From: Hygrocybe punicea
Lineage: Eukaryota > Basidiomycota > Agaricomycetes > Agaricales > Hygrophoraceae
Length of the DNA stretch: 64,000 bases
NCBI GenBank assembly: GCA_963556145.1
Contig: OY744464.1
Coordinates: forward strand, 5,208,001 to 5,272,000
Direction of reading: 5' to 3'
Positions 34,484 through 47,173 of the stretch are shown piece after piece (the first letter of the stretch is position 1; each line of letters opens with the position of its first letter). The notes under the pieces are model-generated. The model was not told where the DNA came from, made no database searches, and saw only the letters and a list, made by a program, of their open reading frames with translations. Position numbers and translations under genes: made by a program.

Positions 34484-37400
34484 ATAAGTCAGTGTCAGGA
34501 ATAGTAGTAAAAGGAAGGGAATGTTAGTAAAAGTAAAGCCGCCGCGTAAAACTGGACTAATAACAACGAATCCGGTGATGAACGGAGTGAAAACGGACAA
34601 ATAATAAAGAACCCGACGATGCCGACGATGTCGGGTACGGCGGGTCGGGTCGGGTCGGGTCAGAAACAATGAACGAATATATGGAAACAACAATAAAGAC
34701 GACGAAGTGGACTATAAAAAGCTAAGGGTCTACATGGACGAGCATTTGAAGGGATTAAAAGGCGATTCTGACTAAAGGGAAACGGGGACTAAGGGTATCT
34801 TATTTTGTACGGTCGTCGGGGACCGTTTTTATAGTACAGGAAACAGTAATCTACTTTTGGACATGTCTACTTCGGCCGATGGTAAGCTACAAAGAAAGGT
34901 TGGAATGGGGATGTGGAAAGGGGGGTTGCAAAGCAACGAAGACAGGAAATGGAGGGGAAAACGAATATGCAAGGAAAAGATCTAGAAAGTCCTACATATC
35001 TCCGAAAGGACGAGGGGATGCATAAATAAAGTAAATCCGAAGTCAGGGATTGAGTCCAAAGAGATCCATCTCCTGGAATTGGAACTCCGAGGTGTTTGAG
35101 GCTGCCGGATTTAGCCCAAAAGCGGCCGTCACAAAGCGGCATGTGTCGGGTTACATCAGTCACGTCGGGTCACGTCACGTCACGTCACGTCGGGTTATGT
35201 CGGGTTCGAATGCAAGTCGAATGGCGGCATCGGGTTGGTCCGGATTCGTGATATATCGATGATACGGACTCAGAGGGACGTCGACCCTCTACACCGAAGC
35301 ACATTCTTTTGGACTTCGACCACAGACCATACGACTTCCCAAACAGTGAACCAACCCCTATCGCATATTGTTCACATGACATCGCTTCATTGCAGTACCC
35401 GACATCTTATTCCCACAGCTTGTCACTTGTGCCATGACTCGAAACCTGGACCCACATTTAACCTTTTCCATCTATAACCTTGATATCTCCCACACTCGTT
35501 TACAACAATACCTTTTCTTGGACGAATACCGACATCAGGTGGACCATATTGTTCCACAGACAGGACAAGACATTGCTCCTCGATACGTCATCGACACAGA
35601 CATCATCATCCTGTACAGCTTATGCTGTTCACATGTCTGACCTCGACTATCCCACCATCCTAGTTGGTTTTCCCTCCATACATTCCTTTGTTTTCCTTTA
35701 TACCGACCTTGTCGCTATGTCCCCGCTACCTCAAGACACTCTCATCACCAATCCTACACTGGACGATACCCATCTTCGACCTGACCGTGCAATGCACTTG
35801 CCAGACTGTGCACTTGCCTGTTACAGCAAGTGCAGACCCCGAATAGGCAATTCTGCACATCACATGATCTGATGACAAATCATCCGAGTCATCTGGACCC
35901 CCTCTATTCCTCAATGACACCCAGGCCTCCAGTTGGATCGCGAGAACATCGACATGAGGACGCCTCATGTCTGCCTCATGGTGAAAACATGGTGTAGTTG
36001 GACATGTTGTAGCTTCATGGTTGGATTCCCATTTACCTCCCCTCAAGTCCATTCACTATATCTACTGTCCTTGTTGTTGGTTCGGACTTTTTCTTCTTTC
36101 TTTTCCTTACGTTTAGTCTGGTTCTTGGGGCAGACTCATCTTGTTTTGGGTAACCCCCATGGCTCGCAATGACATTAGACCTTGACCCCTCCCCCTTGTA
36201 GCAGTGTTGTCTTAGCTGAAGCAACAATGAAAACTGCTCTTCTCTCCTCTGGAAACCGCCACCCAGTTAAGTTGATTGTTGCCGGAGCCCGCTGCAGAAG
36301 CGATCCGTAACATGTTCATTCACATGCCTCTATGCGTAATCATGCACCCAGTCGTGCCCCTGTTTTTCCTCCCGCTACTGGTCATGCTCCTGCTCCTGCT
36401 CCTGCTCGTGGTCGTGCTCCTGCCCCTGGCCGTGGTCGTACTCCTGCTCCTGGTGGTCGTGCTCCTGCTCCTGGTTGTGGTCGCATCAGTTCTCGTTCTG
36501 CTTTGCCTAATGTTCATTCACATACCTCTTCGCATAATCCTGGTTGTGCTCCTGCTACTGCTCCTGGTCATGGTCATATCAGTTCTCGTTCTGCTTCCCC
36601 CGGAAACTACAACACTACTTACATACAAGGCCCATCGGATTCCACTGGGCTTCTTAATCACATTGCGATTACAGTCGATAACTTGAGGGAGCGCATTGAT
36701 GCAATTGAAGATTCACGTGAAAATCGCAATGAAACCAATGATCGACCTTGCAGGGGAGGGTTTGTGGCCAGAGGTGCATCTACAAGGGCCAAGAGGTCAG
36801 CTATTAGGTGTGGACCCAGATGAACTGAGGAACATTCTGAAGATGAAGTGCCGGAATGCGAGCCTCAGGAAGACCTTGGACAGCCAAAGTGCACCCTGTC
36901 GGCCAATGCTGTCAAGGCCAAGAAGATGTTACAGATATGTACCAATCTCCTTAAATCAGAATGCAAATTTACTTTTTTGCACAGTCACGTTACTGCGAAG
37001 TTTTGTGCCCTTTGCGGGGTCATGAAGAAGTCAACACTGTGGCCCATCAATCCTACTATTGAACGCAAAAATCCGGCTACTGATGAAGTGTACTGGACTC
37101 CGTGGTTTGAGCACATGGTGATGTATGAAGACAATGTCACTCTATTTAATGCAGTCGCGTCATCTGTCATGGTAGACTTAGGGGTAAGTAATCTAAATCA
37201 TACTAGTTCTATGACTTACCGCTAATTCCCTATTCCAGGAAATGGAATCATGCCCGGTTTTGCTTTTCAATGGAAAGTACCATTGGAACTGGGAGACACT
37301 ATATGATATGGCAAAAGACTCCTTCCGGGGGTTCAAGGAGGCCTATAAGGGCCAAGTCGATGATGCAAAATGAGCAAAACTGCAAGTAAACGAGCAAACA

Positions 37401-38128
37401 AACCGTCGGGCTGCACGGTGTAAAGAGGTGAGCGAATTGTAAAAATATTAATTATTGCTTACCAATGCTGCAACAGAAAGTTAACCGCCTGTTGAAGGCT
37501 GTCCCCGACTATATTGAGAAACACGGCCGGGACCCATCGGCACTCCTATGTGAACAGCACATGTCGGATGCTGCCTCTGGACCTGAAGACGACAGTGGTG
37601 AAACAAGGCAAGACTGGAAGATGCGAATGGCAGGGGAAAAAGGAATCGACTTACCGGAGGCCATTGCAAAGCTCAAGTTTCTTGAGGTGATCAAACCAGA
37701 GTGGAGATCTGTTCAAGTACGTGTCAGTATCACTTGTAACTATCACCCGTCTCATTGTTCAAAGCTTACCGAAATCATACATGAACTCGGCAATATGTGG
37801 TGGGCGAACCACTCAATTCGAGAAAAGGAGAAGATCAGTGCCATTCTTATCAAGACTACTTCACGATCGTCGCCCATACCGCCTCTACAAGCACCATATG
37901 ATTTCGGAATTGACTTAGAGTGGTGGAAAACAGCGAAAGATAATTATCCTGAGCATGTCAAAGACTGGTTTAAATATGGGAATCCTGATGGGTTTGGTGG
38001 AGATGGTGAAGCGGCAGATGACTCGGATGCGGGCGGGATGTATGAGGACCGGGCATCAATGTGAATCAAGAGGTCGTACAAGCATTAAAGATAGACTCCA
38101 TACCTGTTAATAGTTTACAATCCAGCCA

Positions 38129-41100
38129 TCATTGAAGTTGTAATCCAAATATTGCGGTTCTGGACTTTTGTTGTTCCTTGAAATAATGGGAACGTGATCT
38201 CTTCAAAGAGGACAACAGTCGGTGGAGAAGACACACTTTGTGGCTCCCAAAAGGCATTGTGGTGCCAGGTGTGAATGTCAAGTTCAGGACTAATTGCGTA
38301 TCAAATGGATAATATGTTATTGAAATTGTGAGACTCACAACGCTCGCCATGGGTTGTTGTCCTTGCTGCGAGTGAGCAGTGACACATCTAGTCTCTTCAT
38401 CCAACGAATCTCGGCAAAAACAGCTGCATTTGATACTAGTCCCTTCTGTGCATGTTGAAAAATGGTCAACACTTCACCTGCATGCATCTCACCCCCCCAC
38501 TCAAACTGTACCACCTATGATCCAGCTGAGTTTCTGAGAGATTATGATAAGGGGGTGATCCGTCGACCATTCAGTAGCGCATAGTCGTAAAAGGTCGCTT
38601 TGTTGCTGAGAACCAGAGCATTGACAGGCTTGCGTCGGTCAAGAGGATACCATACTCACTGCCCAAATTGATTGTAATGACCAAATAGTGCCGCACGAGA
38701 ATAATCATTGAGGTTTCCGATAGCCCGACTGACTGGCCCCAGCAGAACTTGTATGGGGGTCAAATCTGTCAGAGATCCAAGCCGCATGAGTGTATGTTAT
38801 CAAAAGCATAATACTTCACCATTATTCAAATTTGTGCCGCTTTGCAGTTTCCCGAACATCTCTGCACCATCTCCAGCCAAGACTGATATGATCTTGACGC
38901 CTTCATCTTGTGACTTCGATATAGATTCCATCTTGTCATATGAAATAAACATTAAATTCTTACTTTTATAATGTTGCAAGTGAACTCACCATGACCTGGA
39001 TGTGCGTATTCCGCTGAAATTCCCGCATCATTGAAATCTCAAGTTGGCCACCTGTCCAGTTGTTTGAATTTGAGCTTTTTAGAAGCTTGTTGAGATGCTC
39101 TGTAAGAAAAGTCCAGAAGTTATAGACCGGTCCATAGTCACGTAGTTGATCAGGAAGGTGGACAGCCCAATGATGACTGGGCTTCATTGCGTTGGCACCA
39201 TAGATCTGACAAATGATTAGCGCCGTGCATGTCAATATTAGGGACACACTTCTCGGAAATGCAGAACATAGTGTTCAAATAGTTTCAAGCCTCGCTGTAT
39301 TTTCTCATCGTCGATAGTTTGCCCAAGGAGCACTTTGAGTGCTGATGCAAGTCAAAGGAAATTGACTGGCTCATCTTCATGCATACATGGTAAAGGTTTC
39401 GCCGGTGGAATTGGTTGAGGCTTGTCCTTTCGCGCCTTTCCTTTACCCTTTGTTGCGCTTGGTTGTTGTTGTTGTTGTTCCCACTTCGTGAGTTCTTGCT
39501 CATAGACGGCAATGTTCTTTATGTATTTTTTCTTTGCATTCTCGAAATCTTTTGCTGCCTCCTGTTGGAATTCATCCCACACAATCGGGATCTGGAATGA
39601 TAGCTCTGGTGCTGCAACAATTGTAGTGAAAATGACTCACAATGATTGGCCACACAACCGTTGTCGCAAATCTATATTCATCCATGGTCAAACTCCCTCC
39701 AGCAGGCTCACCAACTTTCAGTGGAAGATTCCCTGCCCATGAAGGCGACTCGAACTATTGGCAAGATCAGAAACATTACATCAGGAAGTAAATCCTCACC
39801 GTCTCAAGGTATTTGTGAATAATGTCAAGCTCACGATCTCTAATGGAAGTACTGGCCCGGAGCGTCTGCAGCTTTCTTGAGATCCATTGCATGTACCACT
39901 GTGTTTTTGCAATGCCTGTACTTCAAAGTTAGTGTTGTGAATTCGGAGGAGTGAATCTAAATACTGAGAAGGACATTGTGCATCAGATCGACAATGGTGT
40001 GACGCACGAGGTCAAAATAGGGTAGTCTGGCAAATTCCGTCCAACGGGCACCGTGTTTGGTGAAAAACTCTTCACGGTCTTCATCCGAGAGAGCCCGCCA
40101 GTTGTAACATTTTTTCCGGTGTTCCTCCCCATTACGTGGTGGAAATTCTATGGAGTTGTCAGCAGATCAAAGGTGAGCTACTTGTATGGACCATTTCGAA
40201 GCGAGGAATCAGAGAACAGTTGATCTTGTGTGACAGTGCACTTGGTACAAGGTGCTTGACTGTGAGTGTGATCACCGAAACTGCCCATTTTGCACATCGC
40301 AGGATGATCACAGATGATCGCCAGGAGGATGACTTTTACAAGCTGACCTATTGCTGATATTTGAGAAAATGGACCAGTGGGGAGCGGAAAGTTACCGTTG
40401 GGGTACTCTGGAGTCGATATTCTGATTCCGGTATTGTACAATTCAAGTAGTTCATCTACAACAATGGCCAGAGGATGTTGAAGTTCTTCAGCATTGGGTT
40501 CTTTTGGCCCTGGCATCATTGCTGTGATAATGAGATTGCTTGGGCGATATCTCATTATTGTCAGCATATGCATTCATATGACATAAATGAAACATACCGA
40601 AGTGAACGGGTAAGATTTGAGACGGTGTACAAGAGTACACCTGAAGATTGTGAAGGTCCAAAAACGCTAGACTTGTGTCCAAACCTGAACGAGAAGGTCA
40701 GTATCATTCAAAGTGATAACAGCACAACTTAACCAGTCAATGCTGATGGTAATGCCCAGTCATAGCTCTGCGGGGTCATCAGTAGCATTAAACCATAGTT
40801 TCTGATCCGGTCCGCGACTACTTTTCCATACATCACCATCCCAGATCTCTGTTCTTTTCCCAGGGGTGCTTTGCCAAGTCCGCCAGGCTTGACACGAACG
40901 CTTGTTGTTGCCGTGATTGAGGAAGTCAGGCAGTGCTGAAGAAAGGGTCCATATAGGCATGGCCTGCTTTGGGATTTGGCGGAGGGGGATCTTTTCCTCA
41001 AAGCAAGGCAAATAACGTTGTGGCCGCAGGTTTATAAAGTGTTACGTTACACTCCGTGCAAACAGCATCGGTTGGGCTGTCAGGGCTGTAAATGCGCTTA

Positions 41101-42133
41101 CAAGATTCACACAACGGGTGTGTGAGAAATCGATCATGTAGATCGAGGTGATTGAAGACAGTTTGTAGCGTTCAAGGCATTGGATTATCGGGCCGGACCA
41201 CTTTGAGTGCAGTAAATATAAGGCTCAGGCAGAGTAAAGCAATGGCACACCCGCGGAAGGGAAGGTGGTAGCGTGTGTGGAGCATGGCAATAAGAACTAG
41301 CACAATCCGCACAAACCAGATGGGATGACTGTTGGTATAAATATCAGAAAGAGGAGGTCGGCGTGGCATTATCCTCCCAGTAGGCTTGAGTCTGTTGACA
41401 GTGTCGTCCCGTTCATAGATTGCGTCAAATTCATTGTCATCGTCATTGAAAGAAATAGCATCTGCGAGCGCCACTAGGATGGGAGTGTATGGGCGATTAC
41501 GTTAAATGAGAACAAGGGAATTTGCTTACATTCATCAGGCAGAATGTTGGATTCCTGTTCTGAGGAAGAACCATCACAGTCAGATTTGTTAGATGTTTGT
41601 ACATGGGGAAATTGGGTGTTTGCGTGTCTGTTGAGATCTTGGATCTGCATGTCAATATCGGGAAAATGATAAACTGGAGAGTTCGCGCATCTGTTAAGAT
41701 CTTGAGCTTGCATTTCGACGTCGGGAATATGATAAACTGGAGTGGTCGTGCGGTCGCTGGTATCATGAGCTGGCATTTCAACATCAACTGCTTCTTCACT
41801 ACAGGGTTTTGCAAGTAAGGCCTGACTCCGGCTGAGGATGTGATGAGTACCGGATGGGATACCTCGACCGTGTGCTCGGTTGCTTCGTGTTGGTGCAAGT
41901 GTTCTAATCGCTGTTGCTCGTCCACACTGTGCAATTGCAGATGCATAGATCTTCTGGGATCTGATATGATCAGCTTGGGTTGAGGCATTTGAAATCCTAC
42001 AATCCTTTTGTTTATGCTCCTGGCATTTCTTCTTGGCATCGCATACTTTCAAGATGGTCTTCATCCCTACTGGGAGATCCCTACAGGAAGCTGACACTGT
42101 GCTTCCTATGGTACCAGGGAGTACACGGTGCAC
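38129..42133 (-). pseudogene. CACTA-type (Tnp2 family) transposase, probably broken
   Basis: Multi-exon transposase gene read from 42133 (MHRVLPGTIGSTVSASC). In order: a Gln/His-rich leader; IVLVLIAMLHTRYHLPFRGC with LLCLSLIFTALKVV; a cysteine pair region (HPLCESCKRIY, then CTECNVTLY); an RTEIWDGDVWKS block; the Tnp2 core MMPGPKEPNAEELQHPLAIV, with a later CDHPAMCKMGSF and PCTKC; then MKPSHHWAVHLPDQLRDYGP and NNWTGGQLEISMMREFQRN. These are the landmarks of agaric Tnp2/EnSpm transposases. Near 41027 the reading frame changes by one base between TLYKP and QRYLPCFEEK with no splice signals, which I read as a frameshift. Exon borders were not all fixed and no CACTA terminal repeats were found. 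Confidence 0.72.
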
Positions 42134-43190
42134 CTAAAAACCATTCACTGGTTCTACAATTGAATGTCTGCTTGTCAGCGAACACCTGTATTCATTCGCA
42201 ACGTGACGTTGAGGTTGCCGGATTATTGTCAAGACATGGTGCATTTGTAACTTGTTTATTGTATCCCTAATGCTGATATGTGTCTGTCAATCTAGGGTTT
42301 TGATGGAATAGTCGGACACTGGTTCATCAATTTTGGTGAAACCAAGTGCCTGCCACATTGGGGTCAGTTGACAGACTTGGTGGGTGCTTTCCATAATCAT
42401 CAGTCCAATGTGTGTGATATCAATCATTATGATAGAGATGCACTGCTCAGGGTCTGCATGTGCGATCATACCAGCATTACAGCACAAATACTATTGACTG
42501 AAAGATTCTGTAGCGCTTTGAAGCACGGCTCTGGAATGTTGCTCCGGGGGAAGACTGGGAAAATATGTGCGCCACAACACCTGTTGACATTGGTCATGTC
42601 CACTTTGATTCTCTGAAGTATTGCGATAATTTGGTCAGTTGTTATTCTTGTCATGGTATGTTTTCTTAACCAACTAGGACTAATAGGGGATATTGGGGAT
42701 ATATGGCATATGGGAACTAGATGACCCCGTCTGCTGAGAGGATAGGAAGCATCTTCTCTTCTCCTTGTACAACTTTCTATGTGATGCTGTCAGCTTTCTT
42801 CTTGGACCAATGCAACTCAGAATATGTAAAATGTAAAGTCTCTGTGGCTCTAACAGAATGGATTGTGTTCAGGTGAAGGTTGTTGCATTAGGTGAGCGCA
42901 GGCGCCTGAAGAGGGTACGAGGATTTTTTGTGATCCTGGGTGCCTTTCTGTAAGAATCAATATGTCCCCAGCCCTTTTGGTGATCACCGGGTCACCCCCC
43001 GGTAACTTTCCCACGCGTGGTGTCCTGGCCCCAGATACATCGATCCGGTGTCCCATGTATATCTGCTCGATACACTTCTCATTTAGGGTGATGTCCTCAT
43101 TTAGGGTAACATCCTTCTGATTCTGGGGGCAAAGTTTCTCATTAAGGGAGGGGGGTGTGTGTGTGCCAAAGTTCAGCAAATATGGCATTG
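42134..43190. other. Element junction region without a gene
   Basis: About 1 kb between the CACTA transposase start and the Crypton 3' end. Only short frames are present and no inverted terminal repeats were recognised. It should hold the CACTA right end and Crypton 3' sequence. Confidence 0.35.
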
Positions 43191-43765
43191 TTCAGTTAGT
43201 GATACCAGTACTACAGTTGATAAATATTATGGATATGACAGTGGTGTATGAACCACCTCTTGGTAACCGACACCCCCCTTCTTCTGCAAGTAGTCGCAGA
43301 AGCTGTGTGCTTTGAATTTGGGCTCGTACTTTTCTGCAAGGAAGTGGAGGGCCAGGGCCGTGCTCCACCGTGGCCTCCCCAAAAGCTCCATGATCAGGTC
43401 CACAACCTTTTTCCAATGTCTTCTGCCCACCTTCATTTCGCCTCCATTTTGGCCCCCCAGTTCTCGACAAGCTGTCTCACAGACAAGAATCCATTCAGTC
43501 CTTTGGCCCACTCAGTCCAGATGTCAGAGACCTGACTGATGGGCTGGTACTGATAGTACGGCAGGTAACCACTCTCCACCCATTCCCACTGGTGCTTGAG
43601 GACCTGCTCTGTGCCAAACTTGTTCAGGAGAGCCATCCATGCAGTCTGGTGCTGACCAGGCACTACATGACCTGCGGAGTGGGCCAATCCAGTGACCAAA
43701 GCTGGAACCAGGGCTGGTTCTGGTGCACTGAGTGGTGGATGATTCTCCTGGTGGCCAACTGATAC

Positions 43766-44818
43766 TAGTGTTGCCGTAGTCCAGTTCAGAACCAAACCAA
43801 ACCCGGTTCAAACCCCAAACCAAACCCTAAGTTCAGTCTAAGTTCAGCACTTTGGCTGAACTGAACCATGGGTCCAGTGCAGGGTTCTGGGCCCTTCAGA
43901 AATTTCTGAATAGCTTGGAACTGGGTCCAAACTGTGAACTCATTTGTACGTAGATACTGAAATATTCAATTTTTGTATTAATTTTTGGGTATGAACTCGC
44001 GAGAACTTGGGTCATGTGACCTTATACATACACACGAATTCACACAGATTCGACTCAACAACAACAGCAACGAACAATAACAGCAACACTGGTAAGTAAT
44101 TAGTTTATTTCATACTTTACTGACATTTTCTTACACAAAGAAGCCCCCCACGGCCCATGCCCACACCCACACCTGCCTGCACCCATGCCAAAACCACACC
44201 AATGCCCACGATGGGAACCACGGATGGTAGCGACAAAAGGATGCAGTGGGGAGTGGTGCAGCCACCCCTGGTGCTAAGGTACGTCGTCTTTATTATATTT
44301 CATTGGTTATCTATACTTACCCCCCACAGCTCCATGATGCCCGTGAGTGTGGACACGGCAGCAGCCCCACAGCAACCCCAGCAGCAGTGGCAGCAGCCAC
44401 GGCTGCAACGAAAACTGCGGCACCAACAATGGCAGCACCAACAGCAGCATCGACAGCAGCAGCAGCAGCGGCAGCAGCAACGGCAGCAGTAGCAACAACA
44501 GCGCCGGCAGCGATGCAGCACAAACGCAGCAACAGTGGTGACACAGCCAAACGAAGGTCCCCCCTTCCTCCCCACCCCTCCCAACTCCTCACAACCCTAG
44601 GCCCACGTCAATTGACGTGGTGCTGTGGCTTGCGAGGAAATTTGAGGGTGGAGGAGGATGGTTCGTGGTCCAAACCGCGTCCAGATGCAGACCGAACTGC
44701 ACGGAACGGTCCCACACGGTTCCGGTTCCAGTTCAGCAGAAGGGCTGAACTGAACTGAGGGTTTTGAGTTTAGCGAAAAAGGCCGAAAACCGGACCAAAC
44801 TGGACTTCGGCAACACTA
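43766..44818 (+). mobile_element. hAT-type non-autonomous element 1, carrying a CAG array
   Basis: 1053 bp with inverted ends TAGTGTTGCCGTAGTCCAGTT / AACTGGACTTCGGCAACACTA. It is flanked by an 8-bp duplication ACTGATAC / ACCGATAC (43758-43765, 44819-44826; seven of eight bases agree), as expected for hAT. No transposase is present. The inside has many GGTTC/GAACC motifs near the ends, a CAG/GCA-rich array (about 44355-44520), and an 18-bp perfect palindrome CCACGTCAATTGACGTGG at 44603-44620. Confidence 0.88.
44355..44525 (+). repeat. CAG/GCA triplet-rich array in hAT-type element 1
   Basis: Imperfect CAG, CAA and GCA triplets coding Gln or Ala runs depending on frame. The same family member at 47174-48495 has the array in the opposite direction. 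Confidence 0.85.
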
Positions 44819-45386
44819 ACCGATACCACCACAGGTGGACTGTCCCCACCAGCAGCATGTGGCTGTGGCGAGATCACCTCTGATGTGGGAGGCAGCCCAG
44901 AGAACCTGATGGTGACCATAGGGCCCGAGCTTAGCATGGGGATGGCTGGCGGTGATGGTGGTGGCAGTGGCAGCAGCAAAGTGGGAGCTGCATGAGTTCA
45001 GTCAATTAGAGGGGGTGCAGACAGCAGGTGGGTGCAAGCTTGAAAGATTTGCCTACCTTTTGTGTTCTTGTTTCTCCGGAGTGATTCTCTGGAGCTGAGG
45101 AGAACCCCAAGCATCCCCTCCATCTGCTGGTATTGCTCACTCATGAGACACCACCTCCGTTGGTTCTCCTCCCTCTCCTTCTCCTGTGCAAGGGTGACTT
45201 CAGACACCAGGCCATGGATGCTGCAGACCAGGTGCTCTGGGAGGGCATCAAACATAAGAGTGGCATCCCGCTCTGCCTTGGTGAGAACAGCTGTGGAGCT
45301 GGCGGCAAAGGCGGCAAAGGCAGATGTGTTGAAAGGTTCAAACCAAAAGATTGAGGAGGTAGGATGATGGAAGAACAGCACAGCAG

Positions 45387-46182
45387 TGTAATGGCAAGGT
45401 CAGGGTGGTTGCGGAATAAAGATCCTAACCTGGGGGGTGTAAGTGTAGAAGTGACTGGGAATAGTTTAGCAAACTTTGGAGAAATGATAAGAAACTGAGA
45501 GTAAAGAACTGCCAAGTAAAACTACCGATAACTAACAAGGCCGGTCGAAGCCGATGAAGCTGACGATGTCAGGTACAGTGGGTCGGGAGTCAGGTGACGA
45601 GGAATGTAGGAATAAGGATGGTAGAACGATGGGGAGAGTGTCGAGAGAGTGTCAAGGAATCTGACGAGCTGTATGAGCGATAGATTTTACTGAGAGACTA
45701 ATTCTCAGAGAGAGGAAACGGGGAACTGGTTTTCTTATTTTGACACGGCACTTGGGCACCGTTTTTATACTACAAAATTCTCTATCTAGATTCAGATGAG
45801 AGTCCTCGGCCAATGAGAGAGAACAAAGAGGAATGAAAATGGGGAAATGAGAAGAGGGTTGTGACGCGATGATGACAGGAAAATGAAGGGGAAAGCAAAT
45901 ATCCAAGAAAATGATCTAAAGATTCATACCTATCTCCGAAAGGACGAAGGGATGCATATATAAGGCAAGTCCAAAGTCGGGATTTGAGTCCAATGAGATC
46001 TGTCTGCGATAATTGGGATTCCGTGAGTTTAGGAGGTGGACTGACCTGGTACGCGAGTGGCCGTAATAGTCGGTATGCATTGGGTTACATTGGGTTCAAG
46101 CGTGGATCGCTAGAGACGTCGGGTTCGAGTGGATTCGTGAGATATCGAGTTTACGGCCTCAGAGGGTCGAGGACCCTCTACA
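45387..46182 (-). repeat. 3' LTR of the X element
   Basis: 796 bp, reading TGTA...TACA. It contains TATAAAA on the minus strand (45763-45769), in the sense of the element, and TATATAA on the plus strand (45957-45963), in the sense of the antisense gene that starts at 46354. Confidence 0.88.
45957..45963 (+). promoter_or_regulatory. Plus-strand TATA-like box in the X 3' LTR
   Basis: TATATAA about 390 bp upstream of the antisense-gene ATG at 46354, also present in the 5' LTR (63241-63247). Promoter activity is inferred. Confidence 0.45.
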
Positions 46183-47173
46183 TCTCCTTGGGTCTTCTAA
46201 TAGAGACCATCCGTGGTTGAGAATATGGGATCTCCAAATGTGCGTTGTGAGTGTGGCCAATCACGTGAGCGGCCAAACAACGGCAAAGTAAAAAAAATAA
46301 AAATCAATGTCTTCGTTGATCCGTCTTTTCCTCTACACCATCACACACCCAACATGTCCGAAATCTACAACACCTTCCTCACCTTCATTGAAAGCATTGA
46401 ACCCGAGATCCAGGTGGACTACAAAGAGGCCATCAATGTGGTCACCATTTTTCACAACGATGATTTCGTCACAATGGTAGACAGCAACAAAGGGTTGGCC
46501 AGGCAATGGATAAGTGCAAGAAGGCGATGGTCAGTTTCCCAACCAATCATGCATGTCCTAGGATAGCTGATGTCATCCCACTAGTGTGCTTACCATGGAA
46601 TTGTTGTGGAACTCTGAGCTGGTGGCATGAGGCCAGTAACGCTGCCGCTATGGGCCGACCACCAATCATACGCAAATGATGTCGAAGAATGGCTGAAAGA
46701 AGCGACGGAATGAGAGAGGCAGGAAGAGGAAGAGGCTAGACGGCGGGCAGATGAGGAAGCAGCTGCATGGGAAGAGGAGGCAAGACAGTTGGTGGAGACA
46801 CAGGCATGAGCAGATGTGGAGAACCGGCGAGTGGCGGCAGAGGAAAGGTGGGAGAGGCTTAGGATAGAGCAGGAAGTGCAGCATTGGACTCAGGAAGTGG
46901 ACCGGGTTGAGAGGGAGGCAGCCGCGTATTGACAGCAGATCAGCGAGGAGCGGCGAGCTCTCACAAACACATCGGTCGTGGGTGAACAGGAGACTAGGCC
47001 AATTCTGGAGGGCAAAATCGCAGTCGGATCAGAAGAAGGCCCCCTTGACTCACGACCAGTAGGCAATGACATGGGTATGAGTAACCCGCATGGGTTGTGG
47101 GTACGGGTACTGCCGGGTACAGGTACAGGTTACCTTTTTTGGACCCAGGCAAAACCCGTACCCATGACCGCGG

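Larger units (their letters stand above)
27993..35293 (-). mobile_element. Solo LTR, family X, split by the full Z element
   Basis: Left piece 27993-28085 and right piece 34484-35293 match the starts and ends of the X LTRs at 45387-46182 and 62673-63466: shared string ATAAAGATCCTAACC with GTGTCAGCGTAGAAGTGACT on the left, and CGACGATGTC-GGTACGGCGGGTC and the end ACCCTCTACA on the right. It sits inside the older Z LTR with a 4-bp duplication CCGA (27989-27992, 35294-35297). Orientation is minus, as deduced from the primer-binding site of the full X element. The right piece holds GGGTC and CACGT simple repeats (about 34636-34661, 35160-35195). Confidence 0.82.
27228..36312 (+). mobile_element. 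Solo LTR, family Z, older copy, split by a later insertion
   Basis: Left piece 27228-27992 and right piece 35294-36312 match the 5' and 3' parts of the Z LTR at 28086-29744. Without the extra tandem units they sum to about 1.64 kb, against 1.66 kb for an intact Z LTR. It begins TGTTAC and ends GTAACA. It is flanked by a perfect 5-bp target duplication TGTTC (27223-27227 and 36313-36317). No Z internal region lies between the pieces, hence solo LTR. The sequence differs visibly from the young Z LTRs, so it is older. Confidence 0.88.
26978..38064 (+). pseudogene. CACTA-associated second gene, interrupted by a 9.1-kb nested insertion
   Basis: The frame starts at 26978 (MNALAQTPSEIWAHL), runs through APGR-rich repeats to SALPNV at 27227, and resumes in phase after the insertion as HSHASMRN at 36318. 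It continues with more PAPGRG-type repeats, a helical stretch (NHIAITVDNLRERIDAIEDS), and exons with HVTAKFCALCG (possible metal site), DEVYWTPWFEHMV, and a final block ending DDSDAGGMYEDRASM at 38064. An in-frame TGA near 37372 (AAA-TGA-GCA, a CGA-to-TGA type change) further breaks it. It converges tail to tail with the Tnp2 transposase 65 bp away, so I take it as the second gene of that element. I do not recognise its own family. Confidence 0.6.
43191..45386 (-). pseudogene. Crypton tyrosine-recombinase element, C-terminal part with GCR1_C-like domain
   Basis: Minus-strand coding from 45386. It begins AVLFFHHPTSSIFWFEPFN with SAFAAFAASSTAVLTKAER and ALPEHLVCSIHGL, then a helical QEKEREENQRRW stretch. 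An intron and a Pro-rich linker follow, interrupted by a hAT-type element at 43766-44818. The last part has LKHQWEWVESGYLPYY, ISQVSDIWTEWAKGLNG and SVRQLVENWGAKW, a good match to the GCR1_C DNA-binding domain found at the C-terminus of fungal Crypton proteins, and ends before 43230. The catalytic tyrosine-recombinase core is not in this piece; another Crypton piece lies beyond 63466. If the hAT-type element and one target duplication are removed, the linker reads through in phase. Confidence 0.75.

Noticed and set aside
26600..43200. CACTA terminal inverted repeats
   Set aside because: Several CACTA/TAGTG strings occur near both ends (for example about 26676 and 43196), but the adjoining bases do not match as inverted repeats, so I do not assign element ends.
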